A program made the position numbers and the translations under genes. Positions 25,877-33,454 of a DNA stretch of 64,000 bases are shown one piece after another. Location: positions 434,001 to 498,000 of the forward strand of contig NZ_NFHG01000001.1 of the NCBI RefSeq assembly GCF_002159265.1, in the 5' to 3' direction. Under the pieces are notes generated by a model. That model saw nothing but the letters and a program-made list of their open reading frames with translations, was not told where the DNA came from and did not search any database. The DNA is from Flavonifractor sp. An82 (GTDB taxonomy: Bacteria; Bacillota; Clostridia; Oscillospirales; Oscillospiraceae). The stretch's first letter is position 1, and every line of letters begins with the position of its first letter.

Positions 25877-26949
25877 TACATGCGGCTCAGAACCTCCACG
25901 TTGCCCGCCAGACGGGGGTCGGCGGGAGAAAGGGCCAGTGCCTTTTGGGCCTCCTCCAGCGCCAGGCCGGTCCGCCCGGTGCGGAAGTAGGCCTGACAGC
26001 GCAGGTCGTGGGGGAGGGGGCCCCAGGCCTCTGCCTCACAGATGTAGGTGTCCGGCCGGACGGTGATGGTCAGGGCCATGCCGGTGAAGTAGAGCACCCC
26101 GTCCCAGTTCTCCTGCTGGTAGCACAGCATGGCCAGATCCATCCAGGGCTCCCGCAGGTGGGGGGCCTGAGCGGCGGAGCGGAGGAACCAGCCCCGTGCC
26201 TGGTCGGCCGCGCCCTTTTGCAGATATGCCTTGGCGATGTACCGCATGGAGGCCGCCCGCTCGTCGGCCCAGGTGGCGGTGGGCATGGCCAGATGGCGCT
26301 GGAGGGTGGCGATGCAGTCGTCCCACCGGCCGTGGAAGAAGTACTCCCGGCCCAGGTAGTGGGCGTTGCGGTCATCCTCCGGCTCCTCCCGCACCGACAG
26401 CTCCAGCAGGGGGAGGTACTGCCCCCGGGACTTGGACGGGTCCGGGTGGTGGTCCAGCTGCACCCCCAAAGCTGTCACTGTGGGGCCGGGGCGGCCGGTG
26501 CCCTCCCACCGCAGGACCTCGTGGACCGGGTGGACCCACCGGTAGCCGTGGCGGCGATGGATCTTCTCATACCAGAACACCACCCCCTCGGCCCCGTCGG
26601 GCCGGAAGGACCAGGTGTAGCGGTACCGGGCCTGGCCTGCGTCCGGGGTCCAGGCAGCCTCCAGGGCTGCCCGCCAGCCGGGGTGAAACACCTCGTCCAG
26701 GTCGGTGCAAACGCAGATGTCCGCGTCCTCATCCACCAGCTCCAGGGAGCGGTTGCGGGCCGCGTCGAAGCGCCAGGGGGAAATGGTCTCCACGGTGACG
26801 GAGGCTCCACGGGCCTCCAGCCGGGCCACGGTGTCGTCGGTGGAACCGGTGTCCAGCACCACCACCCGGTCGGCCTCCTCCATGGAGTCCATCCACCGGT
26901 CCACAAATTGGGCCTCGTTCTTGCAGATGGCATAGACGACGATCTTCAT
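25876..26949 (-). CDS. Family 2 glycosyltransferase with TPR-like C terminus
   Basis: A 357-residue cytoplasmic GT2 enzyme. The N-terminal GT-A fold shows YAICKNEAQFVDRW, VVVLDTGSTDDT and the metal-binding Asp motif VCTDLDEVFHPGW near residue 82. Residues 215-357 look like three to four TPR-type helix pairs. It lies on the same strand directly after the collagen-like gene (60 bases), so in the uninterrupted state the two would probably be co-transcribed. Collagen-like exosporium proteins such as BclA are glycosylated, which makes the Gly-X-Y protein its likely acceptor; this is inference. Confidence 0.88.
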   Translation of the reverse strand: MKIVVYAICKNEAQFVDRWMDSMEEADRVVVLDTGSTDDTVARLEARGASVTVETISPWRFDAARNRSLELVDEDADICVCTDLDEVFHPGWRAALEAAWTPDAGQARYRYTWSFRPDGAEGVVFWYEKIHRRHGYRWVHPVHEVLRWEGTGRPGPTVTALGVQLDHHPDPSKSRGQYLPLLELSVREEPEDDRNAHYLGREYFFHGRWDDCIATLQRHLAMPTATWADERAASMRYIAKAYLQKGAADQARGWFLRSAAQAPHLREPWMDLAMLCYQQENWDGVLYFTGMALTITVRPDTYICEAEAWGPLPHDLRCQAYFRTGRTGLALEEAQKALALSPADPRLAGNVEVLSRM

Positions 26950-27009
26950 GGATATGGTTCCTCCTTACAGGAAGGGGGAGGAGGGCGCAAATTCCCTCCT
27001 CCCCTGGGT

Positions 27010-27288
27010 TCAGGAGTTCATCAGACCGGCGGCCTGAAGATTCTGAATGATCTGGTTGATGGTGTTGATGGCGTCGGTCAGGCTGGCGCTGGTCTGGAGG
27101 GTAGCCACCGTAGCCGCCGCATTGGTCTCGCCGGCAGGGCCGGTAGGACCGGTGGGTCCGGTGGGCCCGGTGGCACCGGCGGTGCCAGCCGTACCGGCAG
27201 GGCCGGTAGGACCAGTGGGACCGGTGGGCCCGGTGGCACCTGCGGTGCCAGCCATACCGGCAGGGCCGGTAGGACCAGTAGAGCCGTG
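27010..27288 (-). pseudogene. Collagen-like Gly-X-Y protein, 3' fragment
   Basis: This fragment encodes about 16 Gly-X-Y type triplets ([12 protein letters not shown]) followed by a non-collagen C-terminal domain of about 40 residues ([16 protein letters not shown], then [15 protein letters not shown]). The latter resembles the short C-terminal trimerisation-type tails of clostridial collagen-like proteins. The 5' part lies 13.9 kb away at 41149-41615, same strand. The frame upstream of about 27288 runs into the left end of the mobile element. Confidence 0.9.
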
Positions 27289-27336
27289 TATTTATGCACA
27301 ACATTAGATTTTCCTTTGTGTTGAGTAGGCAAGCCG

Positions 27337-29019
27337 TTAGATTGCCTTGTTCTCAATCACTCGGATAACGTTGTGGTTATTCTCAATGTAATCAATAATT
27401 CGCTGGTACTCGTCGGCAAAATTGAAGTCAACCGTTATTTCCCCGTTCTCATGCACCCAAACCGCTTTTACGAGTTCAACCATAATCCCGCGGTTAAGGC
27501 TCTGAATGTTTTTGTATTTCAGAAAGGCGGTTAGATACGGGTCGTCGGTTCCGATACCATCAGCCATTACCTGCATTTCCTCTTTCAGATAGGAGATGTT
27601 CGCTTCAAGCTGTTGTATCTGTTCTGCAATCTTGCCTTTCAAGCGGCGATATTCCTCTTTGGTAATCTCACCGCTTTTCCAATCAAGGTACAAGCTGTCG
27701 GAAGCGTCATTGTACTGTTTTAGCTGCTTTTCTGCCTGTTTCAAGGAATGGGATAATCTCTTGCTTTCCCGGTTGATAACAGGCGCGTTGTTAATCCGTT
27801 CAATTTCTTCTGCAAGCCGATCTACAAGGGCAATTTGCATTTGCAACGCTGCCAATACCGCGTTTTCCAACTTGTCTTGCCGGATAGAATGTTTGCTGCA
27901 AATCTTCTTATCGGTGTAGCTACGGCAAGAGTAGTAGGCAATATCACGGGCGGTTTTGCGCCGCATGGCCTTTTTGCAATCCGCGCAACGGACAAAGCCG
28001 GACATGAGATAGACTTCCTGTTTGCCGGGGGCTGTCCTTGTGTCGCGCTTATGTAGGGCTTGCGCTTTCTCGAATGTTTCCCTGTCAATAATCGCTTCGT
28101 GTGTGTTGGGGACGACAAACCATTCTTCTTCGGGGACGTTGATCTGCTTGTGTACTTTGTAGCTTATTACGCGGTTACGGCCTTGCACCATTACGCCCGT
28201 ATAAACTTCATTTTGCAATATCCTTGCAATCGTGCTGGCAGACCACAAACCATCGTTTTTGTCGGAATTAGGGTTGTTATACTTAAAGCCTTTTTTCTTC
28301 TTATAGGCTTCGGGGTTCGGCTCTCCCATTTGGTTAAGCCGCTTTGCAATCCCCATTTTACTGTACCCCTCATTGACAAACCAATGGTAAATGCTTTTGA
28401 CAACTTCCGCTGCTTCTTCATCTACAATCAAGCTGTTTTTGTCGTTTGGGTCTTTCTTGTAGCCATAAGGGGCAAACGCGCCTATGAACTCGCCGCGCTC
28501 CCGTTTCATCTTGAATGTTTTGCGGATTTCTTCGGAAGTGGTCGCGGCAAACTGCTCATTGAACATTCCCCTAATAGGTACTTCAAGACCGCTTGCAGAA
28601 TGGGGGTTAGCGTAAGTGTCAATAAATGGCGTGCCTGTGCAAATAAACCTTGCGCCGTGAATGGGTATGAACTCCTCCAAAAACTTTTGTTGATCGGCAA
28701 GGTTGCGGAAACCGCGTGCAAGGGATTTGATAATCATGCAGTTTACTTCTTTGCGGACAATGCAGCCCTCAAGCCGTTTGAAGTTTGGTCGCGCTGTGTC
28801 GGTGCCTGTCAATCCGTCGTCGGCAAACACGTCTACAATCACATAGGTTCCCGGCTCAAAATAGCTGTCTACAAAGTCGCGGAGTATCTTTTCTTGGTTG
28901 ATAACACTCTCGCTTTCGTCCTCGTTGTCGTCCTCTCTGGATAGTCGAATGTATAGCCCAATTTTCCAAAACGGCTCTGCATAACTGCGTGCCATTTTGT
29001 CTTTGCGTATGCGGGGCAT
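27337..29019 (-). CDS. Large serine recombinase of the outer element
   Basis: A 560-residue site-specific recombinase that should excise and integrate the element. The resolvase-type catalytic domain has the active Ser in LYIRLSREDD (about residue 26) and the downstream Arg-rich GFRNLADQQKF region. It is followed by a recombinase domain (residues 180-300), a zinc ribbon (CADC, then C-x-S-Y and C) and a C-terminal coiled coil (about 400-480). It lies 47 bases from the left end, the normal place for a TndX-like integrase. AGGAGG precedes the ATG. No frameshift or missing key residue is seen, so it may still be active. Confidence 0.93.
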   Translation of the reverse strand: MPRIRKDKMARSYAEPFWKIGLYIRLSREDDNEDESESVINQEKILRDFVDSYFEPGTYVIVDVFADDGLTGTDTARPNFKRLEGCIVRKEVNCMIIKSLARGFRNLADQQKFLEEFIPIHGARFICTGTPFIDTYANPHSASGLEVPIRGMFNEQFAATTSEEIRKTFKMKRERGEFIGAFAPYGYKKDPNDKNSLIVDEEAAEVVKSIYHWFVNEGYSKMGIAKRLNQMGEPNPEAYKKKKGFKYNNPNSDKNDGLWSASTIARILQNEVYTGVMVQGRNRVISYKVHKQINVPEEEWFVVPNTHEAIIDRETFEKAQALHKRDTRTAPGKQEVYLMSGFVRCADCKKAMRRKTARDIAYYSCRSYTDKKICSKHSIRQDKLENAVLAALQMQIALVDRLAEEIERINNAPVINRESKRLSHSLKQAEKQLKQYNDASDSLYLDWKSGEITKEEYRRLKGKIAEQIQQLEANISYLKEEMQVMADGIGTDDPYLTAFLKYKNIQSLNRGIMVELVKAVWVHENGEITVDFNFADEYQRIIDYIENNHNVIRVIENKAI

Positions 29020-29114
29020 TATACCTCCTTTCCCCCTATAATTACGAGTTAATTATACCATTTTCGCCCCGTAATCACAAGGTCTTTACCCGTAGAGTTA
29101 GGGAAAGTCGGCGG

Positions 29115-29369
29115 TTATTTCAGACTTAAAAAGTAATCACACAATGATTGCTTTAGCGTTCTATCCTCTGCGACAAACCGTATTCTTACGGGTGTATCAC
29201 CACAAAGAAAACAGTATGGATTTACAATCTGCTCAAAGTAGCTTTGCATTTTCTTTGCTGCTGGCAAAGAACTGTCAATATGGATATTACGAATATCAAC
29301 CAAAGTGCTGCGGTCAACCTGTGTAATATCAACATTTCTCATTTGTTGAAGTTGTAACTTGGTAATCAT
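29115..29369 (-). CDS. DUF6870-like conjugative-element protein
   Basis: A small 84-residue protein found beside the recombinase of clostridial conjugative elements; I assign it to DUF6870 from memory and know no function for it. It has MRNVDITQVDRSTLVDI near the N terminus and ends with a Cys pair region NPYCFLCGDTPVRIRF, then ALKQSLCDYFLSL-like residues. I start it at the ATG at 29369, behind GGGAGGG. The frame stays open for another 155 codons upstream, but that part lacks a good start and looks non-coding. Confidence 0.75.
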   Translation of the reverse strand: MITKLQLQQMRNVDITQVDRSTLVDIRNIHIDSSLPAAKKMQSYFEQIVNPYCFLCGDTPVRIRFVAEDRTLKQSLCDYFLSLK

Positions 29370-29845
29370 CTTCTTTCCCTCCCGGTTAGCGGCATAGTAC
29401 AGAATATGCGCTCCGGCTTGTACGATATGAGAAATAAGGCTGAAACGGGCGGTTGTTAGCTGCAACCTCACGGGAGTTTCACCCCGGCCCATGCTTATGG
29501 GTGCGCCGCGCAATACTTTGAGGGTGTTCAACGCGGGAGTATCATTGTGCCGCCTTGTATGTCGTCGCCCACAAGCTGCTAAACCTGTTTTACGGCGCGG
29601 TAGTTGTCGCTCGACTTTTCCCCGTAGGGGAAAAGCTGTCATGGCGTACCCGCCGACTGGCTCGATACAGACGGAATGTACCCGTTGCCTGTTATGCTGC
29701 GCACCAAAGGTCGCTTTCTTTGTCAAGCAATAGGCTTTGTCGGCCTGCAAAAGCACATCAACAGCGGATATGCTTTTGCGGAACGACAAATAGCCCATAA
29801 CGGGAATCGTGGAAAGGGGACACGCTCCCCGCATGGGCTAAAAGA
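29370..29845. other. Gene-free region of the outer element with long dyads
   Basis: No convincing gene is seen. On the minus strand a long imperfect hairpin near 29795-29840 begins GCCCAT and ends ATGGGC, with an inner GGGGA/TCCCC stem. Another dyad is GGGGAAAAG/CTTTTCCCC near 29617-29638. It could hold an RNA element or recombination-control sites. Confidence 0.45.
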
Positions 29846-30088
29846 TTATCCTACATGAAAAGCAAGGGTGCGGGTAATAAGGCGCACTTGCAGCCTGTTA
29901 CGCATTTCCTCGTCCACATAGGAATAGGTATTGCCCGCGTCGTCTTTCAGCGTGCGGGTACAAAGTTTCGCTATGTAACCCTCGTAGTGCTTCAAGATCG
30001 CGCACATGGCGGTTGTGTCGCCGTTTGCCGCTGCGGAAATGACAGGGAACGGCAACAGATTTTCAGACTTCCTAACGGTATTCATCAT
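29846..30088 (-). CDS. Helix-turn-helix protein, Tn916 ORF8-like
   Basis: An 80-residue protein of the HTH_16 type found in Tn916-family and clostridial conjugative elements directly after a small sigma factor. It has ISAAANGDTTAMCAILKHYEGYIAKL, the pattern typical of the family, and a C-terminal EEMRNRLQVRLITRTLAF helix. Its start overlaps the end of the sigma gene by 17 bases and has GGAGGG eight bases upstream. In Tn916 the equivalent pair regulates excision and transfer. Confidence 0.85.
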   Translation of the reverse strand: MMNTVRKSENLLPFPVISAAANGDTTAMCAILKHYEGYIAKLCTRTLKDDAGNTYSYVDEEMRNRLQVRLITRTLAFHVG

Positions 30089-30509
30089 CTGCTTTTCCCT
30101 CCAAATACTGTTTGATTTTCGCAAGCGCGGATTTCCTGTGCCGGAAAACCGTCGTGCGTACAACATTCAGCAGTTCGCCAATTTCCGCGTCGCTCATATC
30201 CAAGAAGTAGGACAAAAGGATAATGTCGCGTTTCCTTTCGGGCAAAGCGTTAAGGGCTTCGGCAAGCAGTTCATTTTTGACGAGTACATCAAAGCCGGAC
30301 ACTTGAAAACGGAAATAATCGCTTTCGTATTCGTCCGTTGTGAAAAGCTGCGCGAGTTCGCTTTCGCTCAAATCCGAAAAAGTAACTTCGCGTGCTGCGC
30401 GTTTCGCAAGAGTGCGGCGGTGGCTTTTCGCTTCGCCGACCAAAGTTTTCTTTGCTAATGCGTCGTACTGATGTTGTATTCTTTCCTTGTCGGAAGAAGA
30501 TAGCTCCAT
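30072..30509 (-). CDS. Sigma-70 family factor, Tn916 ORF7-like
   Basis: A 145-residue small sigma-like protein. Region 4 is clear: LNALPERKRDIILLSYFLDMSDAEIGELL followed by VVRTTVFRHRKSALAKIK. In Tn916 the related ORF7 drives late regulation of the element. AGGAGG lies eight bases before ATG 30509; an in-frame GTG three codons earlier is too close to that site. It forms an operon with the HTH gene that follows. Confidence 0.9.
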   Translation of the reverse strand: MELSSSDKERIQHQYDALAKKTLVGEAKSHRRTLAKRAAREVTFSDLSESELAQLFTTDEYESDYFRFQVSGFDVLVKNELLAEALNALPERKRDIILLSYFLDMSDAEIGELLNVVRTTVFRHRKSALAKIKQYLEGKADDEYR

Positions 30510-30914
30510 AGAGTTCACCTCCTTCCCGCGTGGAGTAGAGGACGGGAGTTAAGGGCTTGTCCTCTCTGCCCCTTTCGCTCCGTACCCGTTCGGGAGATGG
30601 CTCTTGAGTGCGCTTTTCAGAAAAAAGTTGAAAAAAGCAAAATGCGCCCGTCCGCAAGACGCGGACGGGCGCAAAGGAAATGTAAGCAGTAGCTAAATGT
30701 ATTGACAGTTCACATTCATAGCCGGAATATCCCGCTTGCGGAGCATAGCTTTTTTTGACCGCAAAGCATTAGGCGGGTTACAGTAAATAAAAATGGACAC
30801 GGCGATACCTCCCCGATACCGCCGTATCCTTAAAAAAGGGCGACTTTAATACACTACCCGCAATCCATTCTATAATAGGGAACAGCGGCTTTTGCGCAAT
30901 ATTAAATAAAAAAG
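30510..30914. other. Intergenic region upstream of the sigma gene
   Basis: No gene is seen. The minus strand reads into the sigma gene. Short dyads such as GGGCGC/GCGCCC-like arms at 30647-30672 and ATACGGCGGTATCGGGGAGG-type repeats near 30800-30830 are present, but I cannot assign a promoter with confidence. Confidence 0.4.
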
Positions 30915-30958
30915 CCGATAACACATAGGTTTTTTGACCTAATGCGTTATCGGCTCTG
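30915..30958 (-). terminator. Intrinsic terminator after the RlmN/Cfr-like gene
   Basis: On the minus strand AGCCGATAACGCATTAGGT pairs with its near-complement across a short A-rich loop, followed by TTTTTT. It lies 25 bases after the methyltransferase stop. Confidence 0.88.
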
Positions 30959-30982
30959 CGTCTATGCGTCTGGCACTTTTAA

Positions 30983-31966
30983 TCATTTTTTTTTGAATTT
31001 ATTATATGTGTTAGCTAACTGTCCACAAGCCGCGTTAATCTCTCTGCCATGAGAAACTCTCATAGTAACTTCAAGTCCTGCTTGCTCTAATTGATGTTTG
31101 AATGCAACTATTTCCCGTTTCTGTGGTGCTTTAATTCTTGAATTGCTTGTTGGGTTGTATTGTAACACGTTAATCATAACTTTTTTGCCCCGAAACCATT
31201 TTGCAAGTTGTCTTACATCTGAGGGCCGGTCATTTATACCCGGTAAAAGCAAATACGCAAAGACAATTTTGCGATTATGCCTTTCAGAATAGGATAAGGC
31301 TTGCTTAACAACATCTTCAATAGCATATATGCGCATGTGAGGAATAATACGATTTCTTGCAGATTGTGTTGCTGCGTGTAAAGATATTGTCAACTGAATT
31401 TTAAGATGTTCCTCGCGCAATTTTTTTAATTGATCGACCGGACCAACTGTTGATATGGTAATGCCGTCGGTTGGAAAGTTGAGCCCATATCTATCTCGGA
31501 GAATATGGATTGCTTTTATCAAGTTGTCATAATTGAATAAAGGCTCTCCCATACCCATAAAAACGATACGGTTTACTTTTCGACGCAACAATATAATCTG
31601 TTGTACGATTTCTGACGATGTTAGATTACGAACAAAGCCATTTCGCCCGGACTCACAAAAAATACAACCAACAGGACAACCGACTTGTGTGCTCACGCAA
31701 ACAGTTCCACCATCTCGCCGCTTGATAAAAACCGTTTCAATGTATTTGTTGTCTTTCAGTTCGTAAACATACTTTTCAGTATCACTGCTTTTGCAAATAT
31801 TTTTTACCAACATTGATAGATTTTTTTTGCGTGGTAATTGCTTATATAATTCTTCATATAAGGCTTTTGCTTCATTCTCGCCAATAACTTCCGACATTTC
31901 TTTGTAAGTAAATCCGTATGGATCATTCCGTACTTCCGCAGGCGTATATTTAGGTAAACGTTTCAT
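30983..31966 (-). CDS. RlmN/Cfr-family radical SAM 23S rRNA methyltransferase
   Basis: RlmN and Cfr methylate A2503 of 23S rRNA at C2 and C8; Cfr-type modification gives resistance to phenicols, lincosamides, oxazolidinones, pleuromutilins and streptogramin A. This 327-residue protein has the radical SAM CxxxCxxC motif as CPVGCIFC (about residue 98), FMGMGEPL, SLHAATQSARNRIIP, QYNPT and the C-terminal GREINAACGQL, which holds the second methyl-carrying Cys. It is divergent from both RlmN and Cfr as I remember them, so the C2/C8 choice is open. AAAGGA precedes ATG 31966. It is cargo on a mobile element, in an operon with a KTR protein and behind a leader peptide with an attenuator. Confidence 0.85.
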   Translation of the reverse strand: MKRLPKYTPAEVRNDPYGFTYKEMSEVIGENEAKALYEELYKQLPRKKNLSMLVKNICKSSDTEKYVYELKDNKYIETVFIKRRDGGTVCVSTQVGCPVGCIFCESGRNGFVRNLTSSEIVQQIILLRRKVNRIVFMGMGEPLFNYDNLIKAIHILRDRYGLNFPTDGITISTVGPVDQLKKLREEHLKIQLTISLHAATQSARNRIIPHMRIYAIEDVVKQALSYSERHNRKIVFAYLLLPGINDRPSDVRQLAKWFRGKKVMINVLQYNPTSNSRIKAPQKREIVAFKHQLEQAGLEVTMRVSHGREINAACGQLANTYNKFKKK

Positions 31967-31982
31967 TTTTATATCCTTTCTT

Positions 31983-32168
31983 CTAAATAATAAAAGTTTG
32001 TTTTTCTGTATTTTTGATTACAATCTCTAATTTTTCTACATCAATGATATGCGTCAATTTGCATTTAGGGCAGAAAAGAGGAAAATCTTTTAATACAGTA
32101 TTATGAAATACTTGAACTCTCGTCTTTCCGTTACAAATCGGACATTTTATCCAATATTTTTTAAGCAT
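31983..32168 (-). CDS. Cysteine-rich KTR domain protein
   Basis: A 61-residue protein with two CxxC pairs, IKCPICNGKTRVQV and LFCPKCKLTHIIDV, forming a likely zinc ribbon. Such KTR proteins often accompany resistance genes in Firmicute elements; no function is established. It ends 16 bases before the RlmN/Cfr-like gene and lies after the attenuator, so both are probably controlled together. Confidence 0.85.
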   Translation of the reverse strand: MLKKYWIKCPICNGKTRVQVFHNTVLKDFPLFCPKCKLTHIIDVEKLEIVIKNTEKQTFII

Positions 32169-32192
32169 TATATTTCACTCGTCCTTTTTACA

Positions 32193-32236
32193 CAAAAAAA
32201 TGCAGGTCAATCCTCAACATGAGCATTGACCTGCAT
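32193..32236 (-). terminator. Transcription attenuator upstream of KTR and RlmN/Cfr-like genes
   Basis: On the minus strand TGCAGGTCAAT and its complement form an 11-base-pair stem around a 13-base loop, followed by TTTTTTT. It lies between the MLHSMRIR leader and the KTR gene, so read-through would be needed for expression. Earlier dyads (ATAAGCAT with ATGCTTAT) could form alternative hairpins. Confidence 0.88.
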
Positions 32237-32389
32237 TTATAATGCACAGAGCAGTACAACAAAACTAAGGCATAGCTTGCACTATGTCTATACTATATCT
32301 ATACGTCGTTAGTTTTTTGTATAGCATCCGCAAAATAAGCATGACAAAAAAGCCCATGTTGAAAATGGGAAAATCCTTTTTTTCAATGC

Positions 32390-32416
32390 TTATCTAATAC
32401 GCATGCTATGCAACAT
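32390..32416 (-). CDS. Leader peptide MLHSMRIR
   Basis: A nine-codon frame (eight residues plus TAA) with GGAGG eight bases before the ATG and a consensus promoter just upstream. The ending Met-Arg-Ile-Arg places two Arg residues around one residue at the very end. This is the +X+ pattern at which macrolide-bound ribosomes stall. The frame is followed by hairpins and a terminator before the methyltransferase operon. Ribosome-protection tet genes also have short leaders and attenuators of this general kind, so the inducing drug is not certain. Confidence 0.8.
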   Translation of the reverse strand: MLHSMRIR

Positions 32417-32444
32417 AAACGCCGCCTCCTTTTACATAAATTTT

Positions 32445-32473
32445 ATTTTATCAGAAAATCAGTCTACTGTCAA
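32445..32473 (-). promoter_or_regulatory. Predicted promoter of the RlmN/Cfr-like operon
   Basis: TTGACA and TAAAAT are exactly 17 bases apart on the minus strand, 29 bases before the leader peptide. The divergent XRE regulator starts about 95 bases away. Confidence 0.85.
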
Positions 32474-32566
32474 TACACAACAGGAAGTATTTAACCTAAT
32501 GATATGAATTGTGTGGACATATCCAAAAAGAAAGGTGAACTGTAAAATGTAACAGGGTGAATGAAA

Positions 32567-32923
32567 ATGGCAAAAAGACCCGTACCATTGTACGACTTTA
32601 AGGCTTTCGGGGCAGCTATAAAAGCCGCGAGAAATGAATACGGCGAGAGCCGCAAAAAGGTAAGCGACGAGTTATATATTTCCCCGCGCTACCTTGCGAA
32701 TATCGAGAACAAGGGACAACAGCCGAGTTTACAGGTATTCTATGACCTTGTAACCCGGTATCATATTTCGGTAGATCAATTTTTCTTCCCGAACAGCAAT
32801 GCGGAGAAATCCACCGGGCGGCGGCAGCTTGACGCGCTGCTGGACGGTATGAGCGATAAAGGCATACGGATTGTAACCGCAACAGCAAGGGAGATAACGG
32901 AAGTCGAAAAAGCAGAGGATTAA
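32567..32923 (+). CDS. XRE-family transcriptional regulator of the element
   Basis: A 118-residue DNA-binding protein. The HTH lies at about residues 10-65 (FGAAIKAARNEYGESRKKVSDEL, then ISPRYLANIENKGQQPSLQVFYDLV). The C-terminal part (DALLDGMSDKGIRIVTATAREI) is typical of regulators of clostridial conjugative elements located just before mobC. AGGGTGA precedes the ATG at 32567; an ATG two codons earlier is possible. It ends at a strong terminator. Confidence 0.85.
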   Translation: MAKRPVPLYDFKAFGAAIKAARNEYGESRKKVSDELYISPRYLANIENKGQQPSLQVFYDLVTRYHISVDQFFFPNSNAEKSTGRRQLDALLDGMSDKGIRIVTATAREITEVEKAED

Positions 32924-32946
32924 CCTCACAATATGAGAAATCGGGA

Positions 32947-32979
32947 GATTGCAGCGCATGGCGGCTGCAATCTTTTTTT
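32947..32979 (+). terminator. Intrinsic terminator after the XRE gene
   Basis: GATTGCAGC pairs with GCTGCAATC, followed by TTTTTTT. Confidence 0.88.
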
Positions 32980-33010
32980 GCGTCCAAAATCAAAGGAACG
33001 CGCAACAAAT

Positions 33011-33118
33011 ACCGCCTTTCGGTGGGGGTATGGAGTAGATAGCAAGCACAGCAAACGAGTACCCGTTTGCGGAAAATGCTTGTTGGGATAATCCCAAACC
33101 CTTATACCGAAAGGCGGT
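33011..33118 (+). other. Candidate origin of transfer (oriT)
   Basis: The outer arms ACCGCCTTTCGGT (33011-33023) and ACCGAAAGGCGGT (33106-33118) are perfect complements. Inside lies a second dyad GCAAACG/CGTTTGC near 33051-33070 and the sequence TGCTTGTTGGGATAATCCC. It sits directly before mobC and the relaxase gene, the usual place for oriT. The nick site cannot be fixed from sequence alone. Confidence 0.65.
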
Positions 33119-33124
33119 GCGGAA

Positions 33125-33454
33125 ATGGAAAACCGAAAGAGAAATATACAGATGAAGTTTTACGTTACGGAAGAAGAAAAGCGGCTGATCGACGAGAAGA
33201 TGAAGCAGCTTCCCATAAAGCAGTATGGGGCATACTTCCGTAAAATGGCGATAGACGGGTATATTCTTGTCGTTGACCGAAGCGACACAAAAGCATATAT
33301 CCGGGAACTGCAAGCGGTGAGCCGGAACATCAACCAAATTGCAAAACGCGCCAATGCGACGGGGACGGTTTACAGGCAGGATATAGAGGACATTAAAAAG
33401 GCGGTGGACGAGATATGGCGGTTACAAAGACGCACCCTATTAAATCAACCTTAA
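33125..33454 (+). CDS. mobC: Relaxosome protein MobC
   Basis: MobC is a small accessory protein that opens oriT DNA for the relaxase. The 109-residue protein has the family pattern QMKFYVTEEEKRLIDEKMK, then YGAYFRKMAIDGYI and a C-terminal NINQIAKRANATGTVYRQDI. It begins 6 bases after the candidate oriT and overlaps the relaxase frame by 40 bases, a usual arrangement in this family. Confidence 0.92.
   Translation: MENRKRNIQMKFYVTEEEKRLIDEKMKQLPIKQYGAYFRKMAIDGYILVVDRSDTKAYIRELQAVSRNINQIAKRANATGTVYRQDIEDIKKAVDEIWRLQRRTLLNQP

Noticed and set aside
27010..27304. Gly-X-Y repeats taken as a CRISPR or tandem satellite
   Set aside because: The repeat period is nine bases, it encodes Gly-Pro-Thr-type triplets, and there are no spacers.
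28060..28944. 294-codon plus-strand frame inside the recombinase region
   Set aside because: It is antisense to the recombinase gene and has no ribosome site or known domain.
29384..29834. 155-codon upstream extension of the DUF6870 gene
   Set aside because: It has no convincing start or ribosome site, while ATG 29369 has GGGAGGG; kept as an unexplained region instead.
32390..32445. Reading the MRIR leader as proof of a missing tet gene
   Set aside because: Ribosome-protection tet genes have similar leaders, but no tet sequence remains and the methyltransferase operon follows at a natural distance.
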